Below are positions 4,996-10,301 of a stretch of DNA of 10,626 nt, in pieces. The notes under the pieces were generated by a model. The model saw only the letters and a list, made by a program, of their open reading frames with translations. It was not told where the DNA came from and made no database searches. A program made the translations under genes and the position numbers. Within the stretch, counting starts at the first letter, position 1. Each line of letters starts with the position of its first letter. The stretch comes from Candidatus Altarchaeota archaeon (lineage in GTDB: Archaea; Altiarchaeota; Altiarchaeia; IMC4; QMZM01): positions 1-10,626 of the forward strand of contig JAHIKS010000075.1 of the NCBI GenBank assembly GCA_018897475.1. Direction: 5' to 3'.

Positions 4996-6882
4996 TTGGA
5001 ATTAAAGGACATAAAGCAACTGGTGGATGAGAACGCTCCTGAGGGAAAGATAACGAAGGTAGACGTGGAAGGGCCGAAGATAATACTTTACACGGACGAC
5101 CTTAACTTCTTCATCGATAATAATAACGAGGTCAGGAAGCTTGCCACCATCCTTAAGAAGAGGATTATCATAAGGCCGAACGCCGGGGGGATGACAGAGC
5201 CCGAAAAGGCAAGAGAGATAGTCAGGGAAATAATCCCGGAGGAGGCGAACATTACAGGAATCGAGTTCGACGAGGACTTCAGGGAGATTTACATAGAGGC
5301 GGAGAAGCTCGGGCTTGTCATCGGAAAGCGTGGCTCCACGCTGGATGAGATTACAAAGAGGACCGGCTGGATTCCCAAGCTACTGAGGAAGCCCCCAATC
5401 GTGTCTGAAACAATCAGGGGAACCAGAAAGATTCTGTTCGAAAGCGGCGCTGAAAGGCAGAAGATTCTTCGCTCCATTGGCAAGAAGATTTACAGTAAGC
5501 CGGATGCGGAGTGCGACTGGATAAGGGTGATGCCTCTTGGAGGGGCACGGGAGGTCGGGCGTTCATGCGTCCTGCTGCAGACTCCGGATAGTAATGTCCT
5601 TATCGACTGCGGAATCAACGTTGCTGCCTCGGACAGCAACAGATTCCCGGATTTCAGGGCATCTAAAATAGCCATAGACCAGCTGGACGCCGTCATTGTT
5701 TCGCATGCGCATCTCGATCATTGCGCTTTTATTCCTTTTCTTTATAGGTACGGCTATGAGGGCCCAGTCTACTGCACAGAACCCACAAGGGATTTAATGA
5801 CTCTCCTGCAGCTGGATGCTGTCGAAATCGGGGAAAGGGAGAATAGAGAGCTACCATACTCTTCAAAGGATGTAAGGTCTACAATAAAGCACACCATAAC
5901 CCTGGACTACGAGGAGGTTGCCGACATTACGCCAGACATGCGCCTTACCCTATACAATGCAGGGCATATCCTTGGCTCTTCAGTAGTCCATCTGCATATC
6001 GGCGAGGGGCTTCATAATCTTGTCTATACCGGTGACCTCAAATTCGGGGACACCAGGCTTCTGGAGGCCGCGAACTTCGAATTCCCCAGGGTTGAAACGC
6101 TCATAATGGAGAGCACCTATGGAGGCCGCTATGACATCCAGCCGAGGAGGAGGGACTCGGAGAGCGAGTTGATTCAGACCATAGAGAACACAATCAAGAA
6201 AAAGGGCAAGGTACTGGTTCCGGTATTCTCGGTAGGAAGGTCCCAGGAGGTCATGATGGTCCTTGAGAACTACTCGCGCTATGAGGGGCTTGACATTCCA
6301 ATCTATATCGACGGCATGATATGGGAAGCGACTGCAATACACACGTCCTACCCGGAGCACCTCAAAGGCAATATAAAAAAGAGGATATTCAACGGGCAGA
6401 ACCCCTTCCTGATGGACAATTTCGAGAGGGTCAAGCCGAAGGAGAGGCATTCGATAATCGAAAGCGAGGATCCCTGTGTAATTTTGGCAACGTCCGGAAT
6501 GATGACTGGTGGTCCATCTGTAGAATACTTCAAGAACCTTGCAGAGGATCCGAACAACGTCCTGGCCTTTGTGGGATACCAGGCCGAGGGCTCCCTTGGA
6601 AAAAGACTCCAGAACGGCCTCAACGAACTGGCCATAGAGAAGAACGGCAAGATGACCAACCTTAAGATCAATATGGATGTCAAAACCATAGACGGTTTCT
6701 CGGGCCACGCGGATAGAAGGCAGCTCCTCGGCTATGCGAAGAAGATAACGCCAAAGCCGAAGAGGGCGCTGATTATGCACGGCGAGAGCAAGAAGTGCAT
6801 GAACCTTGCGATGACACTCCAGGAGATGTTTGGATTCGAGGCTTCGGCGCCGCAGAATTTAGACGCGGTTAGATTAGTCTGA
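4996..6882 (+). CDS. fttA: aCPSF1/FttA, KH-metallo-beta-lactamase-beta-CASP ribonuclease and termination factor
   Basis: A 628-residue protein, complete for the family. Two KH-type domains occupy roughly residues 1-150, with a GKRG loop at 110-113. The metallo-beta-lactamase part has Asp in VLIDCG, the zinc motif HAHLDH at 237-242, His324 in NAGHILGSS and Asp347 in YTGDLKFG. The beta-CASP insertion follows, with VFSVGRSQE and ATSGMMTGG, and the last metal and catalytic histidines are His571 (GFSGHADRR) and His595 (MHGES). All expected residues are present, so it should be active. The family cleaves RNA at U-rich sites and releases RNA polymerase, giving termination and 3'-end formation in archaea. 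It starts at TTG 4996 behind GAGG. No ATG gives the full N-terminal domain. It seems to be transcribed alone. Confidence 0.96.
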   Translation: MELKDIKQLVDENAPEGKITKVDVEGPKIILYTDDLNFFIDNNNEVRKLATILKKRIIIRPNAGGMTEPEKAREIVREIIPEEANITGIEFDEDFREIYIEAEKLGLVIGKRGSTLDEITKRTGWIPKLLRKPPIVSETIRGTRKILFESGAERQKILRSIGKKIYSKPDAECDWIRVMPLGGAREVGRSCVLLQTPDSNVLIDCGINVAASDSNRFPDFRASKIAIDQLDAVIVSHAHLDHCAFIPFLYRYGYEGPVYCTEPTRDLMTLLQLDAVEIGERENRELPYSSKDVRSTIKHTITLDYEEVADITPDMRLTLYNAGHILGSSVVHLHIGEGLHNLVYTGDLKFGDTRLLEAANFEFPRVETLIMESTYGGRYDIQPRRRDSESELIQTIENTIKKKGKVLVPVFSVGRSQEVMMVLENYSRYEGLDIPIYIDGMIWEATAIHTSYPEHLKGNIKKRIFNGQNPFLMDNFERVKPKERHSIIESEDPCVILATSGMMTGGPSVEYFKNLAEDPNNVLAFVGYQAEGSLGKRLQNGLNELAIEKNGKMTNLKINMDVKTIDGFSGHADRRQLLGYAKKITPKPKRALIMHGESKKCMNLAMTLQEMFGFEASAPQNLDAVRLV

Positions 6883-6892
6883 TTCTTGTTTT

Positions 6893-6900
6893 ATTTTATA
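6893..6900 (+). promoter_or_regulatory. TATA-like box of the PfpI-family gene
   Basis: TTTTATAT-type sequence lies in an AT-only stretch between the fttA stop and the ATG at 6918, 18-25 bases before the start. No Shine-Dalgarno is seen, so a leaderless message is likely. The same AT/T-rich stretch can act as terminator for fttA. Confidence 0.45.
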
Positions 6901-6917
6901 TTATCAAATATATTCCC

Positions 6918-7433
6918 ATGAAAGCTCTGTTTATCCTGATGCCAGATGGCTTCAGGGACGAGGAATTTGCCGTCCCGAAGGAGAGGATGGAAAGCGCCGG
7001 GGTCGAGGTTACCGTTGCAGGCCTTGTTGAAGGCGAGTGCAAAGGAATGCTTGGGATGAGCTATACCCCGGAGACTACGGTGGACGAGGTTTCTGTTGAT
7101 GACTTTGATGCCCTTGTTATTCCGGGAGGTTCCGGCTCTCCGGCACATCTGTGGGACAACCAGGTGGTGCATCAGATGGTTAAGGATGCATATGGTGCAG
7201 GAAAGATTGTGGCGAGCATATGCCTTGCTCCTGCCGCACTGGCGAACGCCGGGCTACTGGAGGGGAAGAACGCCACCGTGTCAGGCAGCGCGAATGCGCC
7301 GGATATCCTGAGAGAAAAGGGCGCGAATTACCTGGATGAGGATGTCGTCGTTGACGGGAACATAATAACGGCCAGGGGTCCGGCAGCAGCCGGGGAATTC
7401 GCAGACAGAATTATCGAGAAGCTATTGGCGTAA
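6918..7433 (+). CDS. DJ-1/PfpI family protein
   Basis: A 171-residue single-domain protein of the DJ-1/PfpI superfamily (glutamine-amidotransferase-like fold). The start MKALFILMPDGFRDEEF carries the conserved acidic residue (E15 or E16) that polarises the nucleophile. ALVIPGGSGSP is the strand-loop near residues 65-75, and Cys102 in VASICLAPAAL is the nucleophile elbow. The residue after Cys is Leu rather than the His of the classic PfpI proteases, so a Cys-His protease dyad is not evident and the protein is closer to DJ-1-type members. Known members act as deglycases, glyoxalases, chaperones or proteases; the substrate here cannot be read from sequence. Its last 12 bases overlap the convergent small gene on the other strand. 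Confidence 0.9.
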   Translation: MKALFILMPDGFRDEEFAVPKERMESAGVEVTVAGLVEGECKGMLGMSYTPETTVDEVSVDDFDALVIPGGSGSPAHLWDNQVVHQMVKDAYGAGKIVASICLAPAALANAGLLEGKNATVSGSANAPDILREKGANYLDEDVVVDGNIITARGPAAAGEFADRIIEKLLA

Positions 7434-7559
7434 ACAGTTCGGAAGCTCTCCCTCGGCCCTGTGATAGCCGATGCACTGGCAGCATATTCCGTGCCTCTCG
7501 CAGTCCGTGTATGTGCATGAGCAGTCCTTCTCGTTGCTCTCTTTATTGGCGCAGTCCAT
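7422..7559 (-). CDS. 45-residue Cys-rich protein, DUF6485-like
   Basis: The minus strand encodes a 45-residue protein starting at 7559 and stopping with TAG at 7422. It has seven cysteines (C3, C13, C15, C20, C26, C27, C29), in the pattern CxC....C.....CCxCIGYHR, followed by a GELPNC end with C42, an eighth. This matches my memory of the small metal-binding-looking DUF6485 family, whose consensus has CxCxY..C...G.CC.CI.YH....ELP.C. Function is unknown; zinc or iron binding is an inference from the Cys spacing. The reading frame overlaps the 3' end of the PfpI-family gene by 12 bases, tail to tail. Its start lies only 20 bases from the right-end hairpin of the IS element, so its native promoter was probably displaced or replaced. 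No Shine-Dalgarno is present; a CAATAAATA stretch precedes the ATG. Confidence 0.8.
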   Translation of the reverse strand: MDCANKESNEKDCSCTYTDCERHGICCQCIGYHRAEGELPNCLRQ

Positions 7560-7579
7560 ATTCTATTTATTGTAAACTA

Positions 7580-7700
7580 CCAGCCCCAAAAGGGGCTGGC
7601 GTTTTTAGTCCGACTTATCCTTCAACGCTTGTGGCTCAGGTGTAAGCCAGATCAAGGGCGGTTTAGTTCGCCCCGTCCACCCAACCATGTAGGCTGAGTG
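7580..7700 (-). ncRNA. Probable omega RNA (reRNA) at the tnpB 3' end
   Basis: On the minus strand the end of tnpB and the bases after it hold three consecutive hairpins: 7656-7673 (GGGCG/CGCCC, overlapping the tnpB stop), 7632-7649 (TGGCT/AGCCA) and 7580-7599 (8 bp, perfect). TnpB proteins are guided by an RNA made from exactly this part of their element, with the guide read from the flank just beyond the right end. Here the guide would start a few bases left of 7580 and run toward the small gene at 7559. The 5' boundary near 7700 is a guess; the hairpins are seen directly, the RNA is inferred. Confidence 0.6.
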
Positions 7701-8806
7701 GGTGCTTTCTCACGGAAGACTTTAACTATATTGACGGAAGCATTAAAATCACTATTAGCTTCATAACCACACTCCAAGCACTTGAAATGTGCCTGATCCC
7801 TGCGGTTCGACTTATGACTGTGTCCGCAGTTACAACACATCCTAGATGTGTTTTTTGCATCCACATACTCAACCCGAATGCCCTTTTCCAGGGCCTTATA
7901 CTCTATAAAGCTCTGGAGCTGGGCAAAGGACCAGGAGTGCAGCTCAGCATTCATTCGCTTGGAATATTTGATTCGTTCCCTGATACCCTTCAGGGACTCA
8001 ATGACAATCACTGGGTCAGAGTATTGCTTCGCTAGGGAGACAATCCATTTGCTGATGCAGTGATTTAGGTGGGTTGAAAGGTTTGATATTTTGCCCTTCG
8101 ACCTTCTAACCATTGCATCATTTCCATTGGATTGCCACTCGCTCAGGCTTCGCTTGTAGCACTTCCGTCTAAATCTCAACTCAGAGCCATCAAAGAAGTT
8201 GACTTTGCTCACTGCATCCTTACTAAGAACGGACACCGTCGCCAGCTTGGATACTCCCAAGTCGACTCCGATAATGGTCTTGGGTTGATATTGAGGTTTG
8301 TCAAGTTCATATTTGACGAAGAGATGGATCCACAGGTCGCCCTCTCTGTCGACAAGTTCGGCAGAGTTACAGGTCGCCTTTCCAGAAGTTATGTCCTTTA
8401 GATGCCGCTTCTGGTAAGGTCGAAGATAGGGTGGAAGAGGCACATATATCCTGCCATTAATTGTTGTGATACCAATAAGATTAAGAGTATCATCACGAAG
8501 AACGAGTTTGAAGATTCGCTGATTTAAACGAAGGGGTACATTAGACGTATGAGTGCATCCCTTCCAATACATTTCAAGGGCGCGGTCTCTTGCCGACTGG
8601 ACAAGGTTGGCAGACAGACCATCCAATCTTGAGGAGTGGTAGCAGAGTTCATGTAGCTCCTCTTTGGAATCGGCATAAAGGAAAGCACCGTCAAGATGGA
8701 AGTTGATACACTCAGAATAGCGATTAAGAGTATTGATGAGGGAGTCATATTTCCCTTTGTTGGGTTCATGCAAAGGTATTCGTATGGTCTTGGTAAGGCC
8801 TACCAT
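7652..8806 (-). CDS. tnpB: RNA-guided endonuclease TnpB (OrfB)
   Basis: An intact 384-residue TnpB. The RuvC-type acidic residues are all present: Asp182 in GVDLGVSKLA, Glu270 in VIVIESLKG, and Asp353 in ANSDFNASVNI. The zinc finger has C324/C327 in TSRMCCNCG and C343/C346 in FKCLECGY. The N-terminal 170 residues form the wedge and recognition part. Such proteins cut DNA next to a short target-adjacent motif when guided by an omega RNA and help retain the element at its site after excision. The ATG at 8806 gives the usual length. No Shine-Dalgarno is seen. It ends GGRGELNRP, a tail common in archaeal TnpBs, and its stop lies inside an RNA hairpin of the right end. There is no sign of a frameshift or decay, so it is probably recent or selected. 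Confidence 0.93.
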   Translation of the reverse strand: MVGLTKTIRIPLHEPNKGKYDSLINTLNRYSECINFHLDGAFLYADSKEELHELCYHSSRLDGLSANLVQSARDRALEMYWKGCTHTSNVPLRLNQRIFKLVLRDDTLNLIGITTINGRIYVPLPPYLRPYQKRHLKDITSGKATCNSAELVDREGDLWIHLFVKYELDKPQYQPKTIIGVDLGVSKLATVSVLSKDAVSKVNFFDGSELRFRRKCYKRSLSEWQSNGNDAMVRRSKGKISNLSTHLNHCISKWIVSLAKQYSDPVIVIESLKGIRERIKYSKRMNAELHSWSFAQLQSFIEYKALEKGIRVEYVDAKNTSRMCCNCGHSHKSNRRDQAHFKCLECGYEANSDFNASVNIVKVFREKAPTQPTWLGGRGELNRP

Positions 8807-8887
8807 GATTAACTATCTAACCAAGCACTCTAGATACTTTGTGGGAGAGCACTAGAAAAGTGAGAAAGATAATGGGTGACATTTCCT

Positions 8888-8906
8888 CTCCCCACTAAAG
8901 GGGGAG
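8888..8906. repeat. Left-end hairpin of the IS element
   Basis: CTCCCC and GGGGAG arms flank a 7-nt loop, 82 bases upstream of the tnpB start and 19 bases before the start of the glycosylase gene. It fits the left-end recognition hairpin of an IS200/IS605-type element. It could alternatively belong to the 5' leader of the downstream gene. Confidence 0.6.
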
Positions 8907-8925
8907 TTTCCATATCACATTTGAA

Positions 8926-9576
8926 ATGAAGAAGGATTTATTAGACATCCACGACAGGCTGCTGAAGCATTTCGGCAGGCAGCAGTGGTGGCCAGCCGAG
9001 ACGGAGTTCGAGGTCATCGTCGGGGCGATTCTCACGCAGAACGCGAACTGGAAGAACGTCGAAAAGGCCATTGCGAACCTGAGGGAGAATAATCTGCTGG
9101 AGCCGGGGGGAATTCACAGCGTTAACGAAGAAAGGCTGAAGGGGCTGATAAGGCCCGCCGGCTACTACAACTCAAAGGCAAGGAAGCTCAGGGAATTCAC
9201 AAATTTTCTTTTTGAAAATTATAAAGACTTGAGTGAATTCCTTGGGCTCCCCCAAGATGAGCTGAGAGAGCAGCTCCTCTCCATCTGGGGCATAGGGCCC
9301 GAGACCGCGGACTCGATAGTTCTCTATGCCGCAGGAAAGCCGAGCTTCGTCGTGGATGCATACACGAAAAGAATCTTCTCAAGGATGGGGCTTGTGGAGG
9401 AAGGAATAGAGTATGATAAACTAAAATATTTTTTTGAGAATAATCTCCCTGAAGACGTCGGTCTCTACCGGGAGTTCCACGCGCTGATTGTCGAGCTGGG
9501 AAAGAATTATTGCAAAACAAAACCGCTCTGCGGGGAGTGCCCGCTCGTCAGTCTTTGCTCTCTGCCGGGACGGTAA
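8926..9576 (+). CDS. HhH-GPD DNA glycosylase, endonuclease III-related (COG2231-like)
   Basis: A 216-residue base-excision-repair glycosylase. The helix-hairpin-helix is IWGIGPETADS near residues 120-130, the catalytic aspartate is Asp144 in FVVDAYTKR, and an iron-sulfur cluster is bound by C196, C202, C205 and C211 (spacing 5-2-5 rather than the 6-2-5 of E. coli Nth). Where Nth has its Schiff-base lysine (GVGRK) this protein has Glu126. It is therefore predicted to be a monofunctional glycosylase without beta-lyase activity. The sequence resembles the family that includes Helicobacter MagIII, a 3-methyladenine glycosylase, so alkylated bases are plausible substrates; that is an inference. 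The ATG at 8926 is the only good start. The upstream 120 bases are the left end of the IS element and show no clear TATA box. Confidence 0.88.
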   Translation: MKKDLLDIHDRLLKHFGRQQWWPAETEFEVIVGAILTQNANWKNVEKAIANLRENNLLEPGGIHSVNEERLKGLIRPAGYYNSKARKLREFTNFLFENYKDLSEFLGLPQDELREQLLSIWGIGPETADSIVLYAAGKPSFVVDAYTKRIFSRMGLVEEGIEYDKLKYFFENNLPEDVGLYREFHALIVELGKNYCKTKPLCGECPLVSLCSLPGR

Positions 9577-9865
9577 GACTAATTAGAGCGTAAAGTATTT
9601 ATTCAACTGCTTCTTGATTTGCAAGGTTCATTTGCCGCTTGAGGGGACAATACGGTCATTGGGGCTTTTCCTCAAACTCGCCTTTCCTAAAGTCTCCCCA
9701 TGGAAACCGCCAATTGGTTTCCAGACCTTCCATTGGCATCTTGTTTTATAGAAACTTTTGCCGCATTGAGGGGGACACCGCCTCTGGTTTCCCCCTCAAA
9801 CTCCCCTTTCCTGTCGGGCTGAGCCGTTAAGGCTGGTTGAGCCCATGTCAGGAAAAGTTTGACAA
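9577..9865 (+). other. Gene-free structured stretch with diverged direct repeat
   Basis: No credible gene is seen. Two related units, 9631-9688 and 9757-9812, share TTTGCCGC, TTGAGGGG and CTCAAACTC.CCTTTCCT. Each folds into a hairpin: 9639-9675 (TTGAGG/CCTCAA extended by G-T pairs) and 9766-9799 (TTGAGGGGG/CCCCCTCAA). Between them 9701-9723 is a perfect 8-bp hairpin (TGGAAACC/GGTTTCCA). Then 9807-9855 forms a compound stem (TTTCCTG/CAGGAAA, GGGCT/AGCCC, AGCC/GGCT). A TATA-like AAGTATTTATT at 9592-9602 could start transcription into this region. Function is not known; a structured RNA or a dead mobile element are the two options I consider. Confidence 0.6.
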
Positions 9866-9981
9866 GGAAATATTTTGAAATGCCTTAAGGGGCTTCCGCC
9901 CCTTTAAGTGCATTTCAATTTGTGGTTCTGGCTTGTCGGTTTCTTGCGAAACCGCAAACCCTCTCCACAAAACATATTTCC
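9866..9981 (+). ncRNA. Candidate structured RNA with three-way-junction fold
   Basis: The segment closes on itself. P1 pairs 9866-9873 with 9974-9981 (GGAAATAT/ATATTTCC, 8 bp). P2 is the hairpin 9876-9917 with about 18 base pairs, a tetraloop TTCC and small bulges. P3 pairs 9919-9925 with 9965-9971 (TTTGTGG/CCACAAA, 7 bp) and encloses a perfect 7-bp hairpin at 9937-9954 (CGGTTTC/GAAACCG, loop TTGC). The nested closure of two arms by a third is unlikely in random sequence. It does not match any RNA family I can recognise (not tRNA, RNase P, SRP or a box C/D pair). Strand is not determined by the fold; + is given because the downstream gene reads that way. Confidence 0.5.
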
Positions 9982-10062
9982 ATTTCTTCTTTGTTTTTGG
10001 AGGGCTCACCCGCCATTATTTTTTAGGGCTCAGCCCGAATGGGGTTGGGTCTGTGTAGAGGT

Positions 10063-10083
10063 GGTGGTCTCGCCACCGGAGGT
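10063..10083 (+). promoter_or_regulatory. Hairpin abutting a strong Shine-Dalgarno
   Basis: GGTGG (10063-10067) and CCACC (10073-10077) form a 5-bp hairpin with a 5-nt loop that ends on the base before GGAGGT (10078-10083), itself seven bases before the ATG at 10091. The GGAGGT is the strongest ribosome binding site in the window, where most genes have none. The hairpin leaves the motif exposed; alternative pairing of the CCACC with other G-rich words upstream is possible and could link translation to folding of the leader. Confidence 0.6.
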
Positions 10084-10090
10084 AAAGAAG

Positions 10091-10243
10091 ATGAATGCAA
10101 AAACTGAACTGGAAGGATGCTATCTCAGGCATCATCCGTCTGAGAAGGAACTTGAGAGGTATGAACAAGAATATCTTGAATGCTGCTTGATACCGGAAAT
10201 GGAAGAGAGGCACTACAAAAAGTTAGGCACTACAATAATATAA
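10091..10243 (+). CDS. 50-residue protein of unknown function
   Basis: A 50-residue ORF with GGAGGT seven bases before its ATG. The product is strongly charged, with a Glu-rich helical middle (PSEKELERYEQEYLECCLIP, then EMEERHYKK) and three cysteines (C10, C31, C32). There is no membrane segment or signal peptide. I do not recognise the family. The good ribosome binding site is the main evidence that it is translated; its length alone would not convince. It lies between a heavily folded leader and a second tnpB, so it may be part of an accessory or mobile segment. A longer reading frame upstream (from 9908) runs through the hairpins and is rejected in favour of 10091. Confidence 0.6.
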   Translation: MNAKTELEGCYLRHHPSEKELERYEQEYLECCLIPEMEERHYKKLGTTII

Positions 10244-10301
10244 ACACTTTTCCGGTGCTCTAGCACAAACATTTTGATATCCTACGATAAATCGCTAATG
10301 A

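Larger units (their letters stand above)
7580..8906 (-). mobile_element. TnpB-only IS200/IS605-type element (IS1341-like)
   Basis: The element contains a single gene, tnpB, and no TnpA transposase, so it depends on a transposase supplied elsewhere or is fixed. Its right end carries a perfect 8-bp hairpin at 7580-7599 (arms CCAGCCCC/GGGGCTGG, loop of four As on the + strand). Its left end carries a 6-bp hairpin at 8888-8906 (CTCCCC/GGGGAG, 7-nt loop). Subterminal hairpins of this kind are the recognition sites of single-strand IS200/IS605 transposition, which leaves no inverted terminal repeats and no target duplication, and none are seen. The true ends lie a few bases outside the hairpins and cannot be fixed from one copy. 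It separates the divergent 7559 and 8926 genes. Confidence 0.75.

Noticed and set aside
5980..6780. Long minus-strand frame of 266 codons
   Set aside because: It lies wholly inside fttA, whose frame has every family motif; no independent start signal or domain.
7580..7599. Simple intrinsic terminator between tnpB and the 7559 gene
   Set aside because: The 8-bp hairpin is not followed by a T run on the minus strand (TAGTTTAC follows), and its place fits an IS right end better.
8132..8401. Plus-strand frames inside tnpB
   Set aside because: Antisense shadows of an intact TnpB with all catalytic residues.
7652..8806. Cas12-type effector rather than TnpB
   Set aside because: 384 residues, the compact TnpB layout, terminal IS hairpins and no CRISPR repeats nearby.
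9639..9830. Protein-coding reading of 9639-9830 and of the 9908 extension
   Set aside because: The frames pass through hairpins and repeats with no ribosome binding site; the only credible start is 10091.
9639..10090. RNase P RNA, SRP RNA or a tRNA in the structured stretch
   Set aside because: I see no conserved cores of RNase P or SRP RNA and no T-arm GTTCRANYC with a matching acceptor; the folds are different.
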